NCBI GenBank assembly: GCA_002778535.1
Contig: PFBP01000057.1
Span: 1 to 6,854, forward strand
From: Candidatus Kuenenbacteria bacterium CG10_big_fil_rev_8_21_14_0_10_36_11
Lineage (GTDB): Bacteria; Patescibacteriota; Patescibacteriia; UBA2196
Reading direction: 5' to 3'
Length of the DNA: 6,854 nucleotides
In this document: one piece after another, positions 1-6,343 of the stretch
Position numbering within the stretch: the stretch's first letter is position 1
Layout: each line of letters begins with the position of its first letter
Translations under genes and position numbers: made by a program
The notes under the pieces: model-generated
Told to the model about the DNA's origin: nothing
What the model saw: only the letters and a program-made list of their open reading frames with translations
Database searches by the model: none

Positions 1-896
1 TGGCCATAGATAAGGATGGTGATATTTATGTTGTTGAAACAAAGCTATACAAAAATCCTGACAAAAGAATGGTTGTTGCTCAAGCTCTTGATTATGGTGC
101 ATCTCTTTGGCGGCACAGCAATTTTGACGAATTTATGGCCGAAATCAATAATGAAATCAATGAAAAATTTTCAATAAGTTTTGAAGAAAAGGCAAAAAAA
201 TTTTTTAACATAGACGATGAACAAATAGTTATAATGTTTGAGGCAATTAAAAGAAACTTACAACAAGGAAATATTAAGTTTGTAGTTTTGATGGATTTGG
301 TTGAGGATAGACTGAAAGATTTAATAGTTTATATTAATCAAAACAGCCAGTTTGATATTTATGCAGTGCAGATGGAATATTATGAGTTTGAAAAGTATAA
401 AATAATAATCCCAAAATTGTTTGGAGTGGAAGTTAAAAAAGGTGTCAGAATACCAAATGGCTCAAGCCAGAGAATAAGCTGGAACGAAGAAGGGTTTATG
501 GCAGAAATAGAAAAATTAAAATTTGAGACAAAAAATAAAATTTTAGCCCTTTTAGATTTTGCTAAAAAGGAAAAATGTCTTGAGGGTTGGGGAACGGGGA
601 AAAATCCAAATTTTAACTTCAAAATCAAAAATCCTAACGGTGATGGTCAAACAACAGTTTTCTCTGTTTGGGGAAATGGTTTTATTCAAATTGGATTTTG
701 GTTGGTAGAGCATGAATTGGATAAACAAAAGTCTCAAATTATTAATGAATTTTTTGAAAAAATAAATAATATAAAAGGAATGCAGGCAGACAAAAAACAA
801 ACAAGAATGTTTAACTTTCCAGTGGATGTTGTTGATAATGAAGGAATAAGAGAATTTGAAAAATGCGTATTGTGGTTGAAGGAAGAAATAAAATAA
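1..896 (+). CDS. PD-(D/E)XK nuclease-like protein, 5'-partial
   Basis: The gene is already open at the left edge; the first complete codon is at position 3 and 297 residues are visible, so the ATG at 69 is probably internal. Near the start, residues 3-14 (counting from position 3) run from IDKDGD into VVETK, matching the ExK half of the PD-(D/E)XK nuclease core (E12, K14). Q27 and Y31 in QALDY form a QxxxY motif as in RecB-like nucleases. The preceding catalytic Asp probably lies outside the window. From about residue 158 (SWNEEGF) to 235 there is a second region with a GWGTGK segment followed by a beta-rich stretch (FSVWGNGFIQIGFW), an arrangement I associate with uncharacterised nuclease-like proteins. 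A metal-dependent DNA cleavage role is inferred from the fold only; a restriction or defence role is possible. By eye the gene is more AT-rich than rpoC, compatible with transfer. It ends in TAA at 894-896. Confidence 0.72.
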   Translation, partial: AIDKDGDIYVVETKLYKNPDKRMVVAQALDYGASLWRHSNFDEFMAEINNEINEKFSISFEEKAKKFFNIDDEQIVIMFEAIKRNLQQGNIKFVVLMDLVEDRLKDLIVYINQNSQFDIYAVQMEYYEFEKYKIIIPKLFGVEVKKGVRIPNGSSQRISWNEEGFMAEIEKLKFETKNKILALLDFAKKEKCLEGWGTGKNPNFNFKIKNPNGDGQTTVFSVWGNGFIQIGFWLVEHELDKQKSQIINEFFEKINNIKGMQADKKQTRMFNFPVDVVDNEGIREFEKCVLWLKEEIK

Positions 897-913
897 TTAT
901 TTCATTTTTATTT

Positions 914-941
914 CTGGATTCCCGCTTTCGCGGGAATGACA
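914..941. repeat. Short palindromic repeat (ATTCCCGC/GCGGGAAT)
   Basis: A perfect 8-bp inverted repeat, 918-925 with 930-937, encloses the loop TTTC; it is preceded by CTGG and followed by GACA. The ATTCCC...GGGAAT outline resembles dRS3-like and other dispersed intergenic repeats known from many bacterial genomes. It lies 17 nt after the nuclease stop codon. No T-run follows on either strand, so an intrinsic terminator is not well supported, although the hairpin could protect the 3' end of the nuclease mRNA. Confidence 0.65.
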
Positions 942-984
942 AATTAAAATATAACCACCCTGGCTCGGTCTAACGACCTCGCCA

Positions 985-1005
985 CCCCTCCTTGAAAAGG
1001 AGGGG
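985..1005. repeat. Second palindromic repeat, 9-bp hairpin before rpoC
   Basis: CCCCTCCTT (985-993) pairs perfectly with AAGGAGGGG (997-1005) around the triloop GAA. The C-rich stretch upstream from about 956 looks like part of the same unit. CCCCTCC...GGAGGGG hairpins of this kind are, to my knowledge, dispersed repeats in many environmental bacterial genomes. It ends 16 nt before the rpoC ATG, so it lies in the presumed leader. TAAAAT (945-950) and TATAAC (950-955) are possible -10 boxes upstream, but neither has a matching -35. Confidence 0.65.
997..1003 (+). promoter_or_regulatory. Shine-Dalgarno-like sequence inside hairpin, for rpoC
   Basis: AAGGAGG is the only anti-16S-like sequence upstream of rpoC. 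It lies 18 nt before the ATG at 1022, longer than the usual 5-10 nt, and forms the 3' arm of the 985-1005 hairpin. It may therefore be a by-product of the repeat rather than the working ribosome binding site. If it does work, folding of the hairpin would hide it. Confidence 0.3.
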
Positions 1006-1021
1006 ACAGAAAAATAATTTT

Positions 1022-4000
1022 ATGCTTTACGAAGATCAAAAAGTTTTGGACTTTGATTCCATTCGCTTAAGAGTCGCCTCGCCTGAGGTGATTAAGAATT
1101 GGTCCCATGGCGAAGTCTTAAAACCAGAAACCATTAACTATCGGACGCAGAAACCGGAAAAAGACGGCTTGTTTTGCGAACGGATTTTTGGTCCGACCAA
1201 AGACTGGGAATGTTATTGCGGCAAATATAAAAGGATCCGCTATAAAGGCATTATCTGCGACAAATGCGGAGTGGAAGTGACAAGGTCTTTGGTCAGGCGT
1301 GAAAGAATGGGGCATATTGAACTTGCCACCCCGGTTTCCCATATTTGGTTTTTGCGCGGCGTGCCTTCCAAAGTTGGTTTGGCTTTGGATTTGTCTCCCC
1401 AGGAATTGGAAAAAGTGATTTATTTTGCTAATTTTATCGTGGTGAGCGTTAATGATGAATTGAGAAAAGAAATGCTGGCGCAGCTGGAAGAGGAATTCAA
1501 GCAGAAAAAGAAACAACTGGAAGCTAATTTGGAAAATCAAACCAAACAAATTAAATCTCAAGCCAAATGGTCGGCTGAAGAAAAAAATAACCGGCTTAAA
1601 GTTTTAACTGAAGCAAGCGGACAGGAATTAAAAGAATTGACTTTGATTGCTGAAGTATCGCGCAAGGAATTAAAAGAATTGCAAGTCAAACAAATTATTT
1701 CTGAAAATACTTATCAGGATTTGTCTTTAAAATACGGCCATATTTTTGAAGCAGAAATCGGCGCTGGTGCTGTCAGAAAATTATTGGAAAAAATTGATTT
1801 GAATGAGGAGCTGAAAAAAATCAATGCTGATTTAAAAGACGCTTCGCCTATTAAGACAAAAAAACTAATGAAGCGCTATAAATTATTAAATTTATTAAAC
1901 GAACGCGGCATCAGGCCAGAATGGACGATTTTAACAGTTGTGCCAGTGATTCCTCCAGATTTGCGGCCAATGGTTGCTCTTGAAGGCGGCCGTTTCGCCA
2001 CTTCTGATTTGAATGATTTATACCGCCGCGTCATCAATCGTAACAACCGCTTAAAAAAACTCATGGAATTAAACGCGCCAGAAGTAATTGTGCGCAATGA
2101 AAAAAGAATGTTGCAGGAGGCAGTTGATGCCTTGATTGATAATTCAGCCAGGCACGGGAAAACTGTGACTGCTTCAACCGGCCAGCAAAGAATGCTGAAA
2201 AGTCTGGCTGATTCTCTGAAAGGCAAACAAGGCCGTTTTCGCCAGAATTTGCTTGGCAAAAGAGTTGATTATTCCGGTCGTTCTGTTATTGTGGTTGGCC
2301 CGCATTTAAAAATATATCAATGCGGATTGCCCAAGAAAATGGCTCTGGAATTATTCAAGCCATTCGTGATTTCTGAATTGATTAAAAGAGAATTAGCGCA
2401 TAATGTCCGTTCGGCTAATAAATACATTGAAACAGGCAAGCCGGAAATTTATGACATTTTGGAAAATATTACTAAAACCGCTCATGTGCTTTTGAATCGC
2501 GCGCCAACGCTGCATCGTTTGGGTATTCAGGCATTCCAGCCGATTTTGATTGAAGGCAAAGCCATTCAATTGCATCCTTTTGTCTGCTCTGCTTTTAACG
2601 CTGATTTTGACGGTGACCAGATGGCTGTGCATGTGCCTTTAACTGAAGAAGCTAAAAGAGAAGCAGGCGAACTTATGCTCTCGGCTAAAAATCTTTTGCG
2701 GCCAGGGGATGGTTCGCCCATTGCCATGCCAGCCCAGGATTTTGTCTTGGGTATTTATTACATGACAGCCTGTTATTACGAAGGCGCTGATGATGAATTT
2801 AAAAAAACCTGCAAATATTTTGCCGCGCCAGATGAAGCCATTATGGCATATGAATTGAAAAAAATAAATTTGCAGGACTTAATTCGCGTAAAATTTTCCC
2901 AGGAATTTTCTCAAAGTTGCGGCCAGATTATCGTAGATAATATCGCCTGGACCACTGTTGGCCGGATTTTATTTAATGAAATTCTGCCTGATCAGTTGCG
3001 TTTTGTGAATAAAATCATGGGCAGGTCCCAGATTAAAAAGTTAATTGCTGATTCTTTGGAAATTTACGGCATTGACGACACCGCGGTCTTGTTGGATAAA
3101 ATTAAAGATATCAGCATCAAATATCTGACCAAGTCTGGTATTTCCTGGGGCATGGATGACACACCTGCATTAGTAGAAAAGCCAGCGATTATTGCCTTAG
3201 CCGAGCGCGATGTAGAGCAGATTCAGGAACAATATGAAATGGGACTTTTGACTAATGATGAAAGAAGAACAAAAGAAATTAAAGTCTGGTTTGAGGTGAT
3301 TGATAAAATCACTGCTTTATGCCGGGCGACTTTATCGCAAATCAAAGGTAGCCCAGTCTATGCCATGATTGAATCTGGCGCGCGTGGTTCATGGAATCAG
3401 ACCACTCAGATGATGGGTATTAAAGGACTCGTGCATAATCCAGCTGGCGAAACAATTGAATTGCCTGTCAAGGCTTCGTTTAAAGAAGGGTTTTCTGTTT
3501 TGGAATATTTTATTTCCACGCATGGCGCGCGTAAAGGTTTATCAGACACAGCGCTTCGCACATCTGAAGCAGGGTATCTGACGCGCAAATTAGTTGATGT
3601 GGCGCAGAGCGTGATCATTAATGAAGATGATTGCGGCGATCAAACAGGAGTCACAATCACCAAACAGGAATCAGAAGAAATGGGCGAGGATTTGGCCAAG
3701 CGCATTTTAGGCCGGGTGGCGACAGCTGATATTAAAAATCCGGAAACTAAAAAAATAATTGTTAGGAAAGGCGAAGTGATTGGCTATGAAGCTTCCCGCA
3801 CAATTAACAAACTTAATTTGGATAGCGTGCGCGTCCGTTCTGTCCTAACTTGCAGGACTAATCGTGGGCTATGCGCTAAATGTTATGGCTGGGACTTGGG
3901 CTATAACAAATTAGTAAAATTAGGCGCGACGGTCGGTATTGTGGCGGCTCAATCAATTGGCGAGCCAGGCACGCAATTAACCATGCGCACTTTTCACACT

Positions 4001-4921
4001 GGCGGCGTGGCAGCGGGCGGCGATATCACCCAAGGCCTTCCTCGCGTGCAGGAAATTTTTGAAGCCAGGCCGGTTAAAAAGCCAGCTTTGATTTCGCCTG
4101 TTGACGGCGTTGTTATGATTGAAGAAGATAAAGACAAGAAACAGAAAATAATTAAAATTAAAGGTTATGAAATTCATCGCTTTGAAACCAATATTGCTAA
4201 AGAAGATTTTGATCGCCTAGAGATTAAGAAAAGCGGTAAAATTAAAAAAGACGCTGTGATTTTGGCGAACGATGGCAAAGAGATTAAAGCGCCGTTTGCC
4301 GGCGAATTAACACTTGATAAAAAAGACAAAGAAAATTGGGTGGTCAGGATTGAAAACAAAAAAGAAGTTGAAAAAGAACTGCCGCCCGTGTCTGGTTTAG
4401 CGCTTTGGGTTAAAGACAAAGATCAGGTGGCGCGCGGACAGCAATTGACTGAAGGTGCTTTGGATATCCATGAATTATTCAGCCTGCGCGGACAGTTAGA
4501 AACCCAGCGTTATGTTTTGAAAGAAATTCAGCATATTTATTCTTCTCAAGGCCAGAAATTGAATGATAAGCACATTGAGATTATCGCGAAACAAATGTTT
4601 TCCCGTGTGTTTATTGAAGATCCTGGCGATTCTTATCTTTCTCCTGGCGAAATTGTTGAAATTTCCGAATTTAATGATATTAATGAAAATTTAAAAAAGA
4701 ATAAAAAAGAATTGGTCAAGGGCAATATAATTTTACTTGGCATTACTAAATCATCGCTTTCCACTTCTTCGTTTTTATCAGCTGCTTCTTTCCAGGAAAC
4801 CGCCCGCATTTTGATTGACGCCGCAGTCTCAGGCAAGATTGATTATCTGCGCGGCTTAAAAGAAAATGTGATTATCGGCCGTCTGGTGCCAGCTGGCACA
4901 GGGTATAAAAAAAGCGCATAA
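1022..4921 (+). CDS. rpoC: DNA-directed RNA polymerase subunit beta'
   Basis: This encodes the largest catalytic subunit of RNA polymerase, which holds the active-site Mg2+ and works with beta, the alpha dimer, omega and sigma. The protein is 1299 aa from ATG 1022, within the bacterial range. The N-terminal block DFDSIRLRVASPEVIKNW (10-27) and the zinc site C64, C66, C79, C82 are present. The charged helical stretch at about 150-290 looks like coiled coil. The block GRFRQNLLGKRVDYSGRSV precedes the catalytic NADFDGD at 526-532 (D528, D530, D532). The trigger-loop region contains STHGARKGLSDTALRT with H834. The second zinc site is C871, C944, C951, C954. The C-terminus has the typical LKENVIIGRLVPAGTG. 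No key residue is missing. The frame is also open from TTG 992, but that codon sits in a repeat hairpin and lacks a binding site, so the ATG is preferred. rpoB is not upstream in the window; a nuclease gene is. Confidence 0.98.
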   Translation: MLYEDQKVLDFDSIRLRVASPEVIKNWSHGEVLKPETINYRTQKPEKDGLFCERIFGPTKDWECYCGKYKRIRYKGIICDKCGVEVTRSLVRRERMGHIELATPVSHIWFLRGVPSKVGLALDLSPQELEKVIYFANFIVVSVNDELRKEMLAQLEEEFKQKKKQLEANLENQTKQIKSQAKWSAEEKNNRLKVLTEASGQELKELTLIAEVSRKELKELQVKQIISENTYQDLSLKYGHIFEAEIGAGAVRKLLEKIDLNEELKKINADLKDASPIKTKKLMKRYKLLNLLNERGIRPEWTILTVVPVIPPDLRPMVALEGGRFATSDLNDLYRRVINRNNRLKKLMELNAPEVIVRNEKRMLQEAVDALIDNSARHGKTVTASTGQQRMLKSLADSLKGKQGRFRQNLLGKRVDYSGRSVIVVGPHLKIYQCGLPKKMALELFKPFVISELIKRELAHNVRSANKYIETGKPEIYDILENITKTAHVLLNRAPTLHRLGIQAFQPILIEGKAIQLHPFVCSAFNADFDGDQMAVHVPLTEEAKREAGELMLSAKNLLRPGDGSPIAMPAQDFVLGIYYMTACYYEGADDEFKKTCKYFAAPDEAIMAYELKKINLQDLIRVKFSQEFSQSCGQIIVDNIAWTTVGRILFNEILPDQLRFVNKIMGRSQIKKLIADSLEIYGIDDTAVLLDKIKDISIKYLTKSGISWGMDDTPALVEKPAIIALAERDVEQIQEQYEMGLLTNDERRTKEIKVWFEVIDKITALCRATLSQIKGSPVYAMIESGARGSWNQTTQMMGIKGLVHNPAGETIELPVKASFKEGFSVLEYFISTHGARKGLSDTALRTSEAGYLTRKLVDVAQSVIINEDDCGDQTGVTITKQESEEMGEDLAKRILGRVATADIKNPETKKIIVRKGEVIGYEASRTINKLNLDSVRVRSVLTCRTNRGLCAKCYGWDLGYNKLVKLGATVGIVAAQSIGEPGTQLTMRTFHTGGVAAGGDITQGLPRVQEIFEARPVKKPALISPVDGVVMIEEDKDKKQKIIKIKGYEIHRFETNIAKEDFDRLEIKKSGKIKKDAVILANDGKEIKAPFAGELTLDKKDKENWVVRIENKKEVEKELPPVSGLALWVKDKDQVARGQQLTEGALDIHELFSLRGQLETQRYVLKEIQHIYSSQGQKLNDKHIEIIAKQMFSRVFIEDPGDSYLSPGEIVEISEFNDINENLKKNKKELVKGNIILLGITKSSLSTSSFLSAASFQETARILIDAAVSGKIDYLRGLKENVIIGRLVPAGTGYKKSA

Positions 4922-4925
4922 AAAT

Positions 4926-5216
4926 ATGTTAAAGAATAATTTTGAAATAAATATTTCTGATGAAGCTGAAGTGCACAATCAAGCAACTGCTATTCAAATA
5001 AAAGTTTTACAAAGAGCAAGAGAAAGGTATTATTTAACCAAAGAAGGATTGCTTGAATGGGCTTCAAATAAACAACTTGCTGGTCAGGTTAGAGCGTGGA
5101 TAGAAGAGAATTTAAAGTTAGGCAATTATGTTGATGAAACAGAGATGGCTGAAGATTGTTTAAAAATATTTTTTCAGCCGCCAAATAAAAATGGATTGTA
5201 TAAAACAGGGTTTTAA
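4926..5216 (+). CDS. Hypothetical protein, 96 aa, downstream of rpoC
   Basis: I do not recognise this family. The ATG lies 4 nt after the rpoC stop, with no Shine-Dalgarno sequence in the gap or in the end of rpoC, so translation probably depends on ribosomes finishing rpoC. The protein is soluble-looking and mostly helical: an acidic start (ISDEAEVHNQ), an amphipathic run (IQIKVLQRARERYYL, about 23-37), a segment around LLEWASNKQLAGQVRAWIEE (about 42-61), and an acidic patch YVDETEMAEDC (about 68-78) before FFQPPNK. There is no signal peptide, membrane segment or cysteine motif. Codon content is more AT-rich than rpoC, closer to the nuclease gene. Sharing a transcript with rpoC could suggest a link to transcription, but that is only positional. 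A short chance frame is less likely given the tight spacing and its length. Confidence 0.6.
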   Translation: MLKNNFEINISDEAEVHNQATAIQIKVLQRARERYYLTKEGLLEWASNKQLAGQVRAWIEENLKLGNYVDETEMAEDCLKIFFQPPNKNGLYKTGF

Positions 5217-5234
5217 GACCATGTTTTTATTTTT
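5202..5234 (+). terminator. Weak intrinsic terminator candidate after the rpoC unit
   Basis: AAAACAGGG (5202-5210) pairs with CCATGTTTT (5219-5227) with one mismatch (G5208 against A5221) and an 8-nt loop, followed by a T-rich tract (5228-5234). The stem overlaps the last codons and stop of the 96-aa gene. It is AT-heavy and imperfect, hence low confidence, but the place is right: between this gene and a convergent uvrC remnant whose stop is at 5238-5240. Confidence 0.4.
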
Positions 5235-5237
5235 AAT

Positions 5238-5541
5238 TCAAATATTTCTGCGCAGTTTTTTCTGATAAGCAATGGCAAAACGGTGGGCTTCGTCGCGAGC
5301 GCTGACTAACAAATTTTTGTTATTTTCAATCCAATTTTGCAGGGGTAATTCATGAATTGCCCTTACAGCGACAAATTCATTTTTTTTTGCGGGTTTTGCC
5401 TTTGGCAATGCCCAAGATGGGAATGTTTTGCAGGGGCGTATTATTTGGCGGGGGCGTATTGCAATACGCCCCTACATTTTCTAAAACATTTTTTACAGCA
5501 TTGACCTGGGGCAATCCGCCGTCAACAAGAATTAGTATAAT
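5238..5541 (-). pseudogene. uvrC: uvrC 3'-end remnant, truncated and frameshifted
   Basis: Read on the minus strand, 5541 down to about 5389 gives IILILVDGGLPQVNAVKNVLEN, then an inserted peptide, then NIPILGIAKGKTRKK. After a one-base shift, the sequence continues to 5238 as NEFVAVRAIHELPLQNW and then SARDEAHRFAIAYQKKLRR, ending in TGA. This is the UvrC excinuclease endonuclease region: LVDGG carries a catalytic Asp and RDEAHRFA the catalytic His in characterised UvrC proteins. The frame is lost in a run of nine A (T on the + strand, 5380-5388); eight A would keep it open. Upstream of 5541 there is an in-frame TAG (5544-5542) and resemblance stops, so the N-terminal GIY-YIG nuclease and UvrB-contact parts are absent. 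The usual GGK is GGL here. UvrC makes both incisions in nucleotide excision repair; this copy cannot. It could be a dead gene or a partial duplicate. Confidence 0.8.
5429..5476. repeat. 48-bp element with terminal inverted repeats, inside uvrC remnant
   Basis: The ends TGCAGGGGCGTATT (5429-5442) and AATACGCCCCTACA (5463-5476) are inverted repeats with one mismatch. A further GGGGCGTATT at 5451-5460 makes 5451-5472 a perfect 22-nt palindrome. TTTT flanks both sides (5426-5429 and 5477-5480) and could be a target duplication. Removing 51 nt (element plus one TTTT) joins the minus-strand reading as VLENIPILGIAK, a natural UvrC sequence, so the insertion kept the frame and added a peptide reading about VGAYCNTPPPNNTPLQ. 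It resembles non-autonomous palindromic elements in behaviour; no transposase is present. Confidence 0.75.
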
Positions 5542-5677
5542 CTAAAAACTGTTTTTTTACAATTTGCTTAAACACTAAAAAGTGATAAGATAAAAAGTAG
5601 AATAATAAAATTATTAATTTCTAATGTCTAATTTCTAATAAATTTTTTGGAAATTAAAATTTGAAATTTTTACCAAT
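5542..5677. other. AT-rich intergenic spacer before exonuclease
   Basis: No gene is seen here. The spacer holds a T7 run (5552-5558), heptad repeats (5619-5639) and a very AT-rich stretch (5641-5671). A possible promoter is TTGCTT (5564-5569) with TAAGAT (5586-5591), 16 nt apart; both boxes are poor matches, so this is a suggestion only. No Shine-Dalgarno sequence precedes the ATG at 5678. Confidence 0.5.
5619..5639. repeat. Three tandem heptads (TTCTAAT type)
   Basis: TTCTAAT, GTCTAAT and TTCTAAT follow one another exactly, with one base differing in the middle copy. They lie 38 nt upstream of the exonuclease start, probably in its leader or promoter area. I recall similar runs as common between genes in Patescibacteria; their role is unknown. 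Confidence 0.6.
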
Positions 5678-6343
5678 ATGCCAACATTAATTTTTGACAT
5701 TGAAACTGTCGGATATGATTTTGATAAATTAAGCCCGGTGATTCAGAAAAACATTTTAAAAAATCTGAACACTGACGCAGAAAAAGAGGGCGCAATGGCG
5801 CGCACTGGATTGTCACCAGTTTCCGGCGAAGTCGTGGCTATTGGCCTGCTTAACGCGGAAACCAATCAGGGCAAGGTGTATTTTCAGGCGCCTGATTCTG
5901 AATTGAAAAATTATGAAAAAGACGGTGTCGCTTATTTGGTTAAAACAGAAAAAGAAATTTTGGAAAATTTTTGGGCTGATGTGAAATTTTTTAATCAGAT
6001 TGTTTCTTTTAACGGTCGAGGTTTTGACGCGCCCTTTATTATTTTCCGTTCAATTCTTTATGGCCTCTCGCCGACTAAAAATTTGGTTCCTTACCGCTAT
6101 AGCGTGAAAGAACATTTTGATCTGATGGACCAGTTGTCTTTTTATGGGGCTTTTAGAAATTATTCCTTGGAAGTGCTGTGCGATTTTTTCCAGATAAAAA
6201 ATCCAAAAGAACAGGGCGTGTCTGGTTTGGCTATCAATGAGTTGTTTAAAAATAAAGAATATCAGAAAATCGCGGAGTATTGCATGAGGGATGTCGTGGC
6301 GACGAAAGAGTTGTATGAGAAAGTTAAAAAATATGTTTATTAA
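5678..6343 (+). CDS. Predicted 3'-5' exonuclease, DEDDy type (PolB exonuclease-like)
   Basis: The 221-aa protein is a free-standing exonuclease domain of the RNase H-like DEDD superfamily, closest in style to the PolB-related family (DNA_pol_B_exo2). Exo I is FDIET (D7, E9) at the very N-terminus. Exo II is SFNGRGFDAPF (110-120) with D117. Exo III is YCMRD (201-205), with Y201 and D205 four residues apart, giving the DEDDy subtype. All four acidic ligands for the two metal ions are present, so activity is expected. The likely reaction is 3'-5' removal of nucleotides from single-stranded or mismatched DNA ends, in the cytoplasm; RNA cannot be excluded. No polymerase domain follows. The start is secure because Exo I begins at residue 6 and no earlier in-frame ATG makes sense, although no Shine-Dalgarno sequence is visible. 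The 3' end overlaps the next gene by 11 nt, suggesting coupled translation. Confidence 0.92.
   Translation: MPTLIFDIETVGYDFDKLSPVIQKNILKNLNTDAEKEGAMARTGLSPVSGEVVAIGLLNAETNQGKVYFQAPDSELKNYEKDGVAYLVKTEKEILENFWADVKFFNQIVSFNGRGFDAPFIIFRSILYGLSPTKNLVPYRYSVKEHFDLMDQLSFYGAFRNYSLEVLCDFFQIKNPKEQGVSGLAINELFKNKEYQKIAEYCMRDVVATKELYEKVKKYVY

Noticed and set aside
380..800. Two antisense 82-codon frames opposite the nuclease gene
   Set aside because: They are AT-rich chance frames; the plus-strand frame carries the ExK and QxxxY motifs.
945..955. TAAAAT / TATAAC as a -10 box for rpoC
   Set aside because: No -35-like hexamer lies at the right distance; the region there is the GC-rich palindrome.
992..1021. 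Upstream TTG start giving rpoC ten extra residues
   Set aside because: The codon lies in the 5' arm and loop of the repeat hairpin and has no ribosome binding sequence. The added residues, encoded partly by the repeat, do not look like an RpoC N-terminus, and ATG 1022 fits the family.
1118..4836. Several antisense open frames of 66-147 codons across rpoC
   Set aside because: They lie entirely opposite the strongly conserved rpoC frame, show no recognisable motifs and lack start signals.
5342..5363. Near-perfect 22-nt palindrome around AATTCATGAATT
   Set aside because: It lies in the UvrC-like frame and its translation, AIHELPLQ, fits without an insertion, so it is probably coincidental.
5357..5545. 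Plus-strand 62-codon open frame
   Set aside because: It is the complement of the uvrC remnant and the palindromic insert; the minus-strand reading has clear UvrC motifs.
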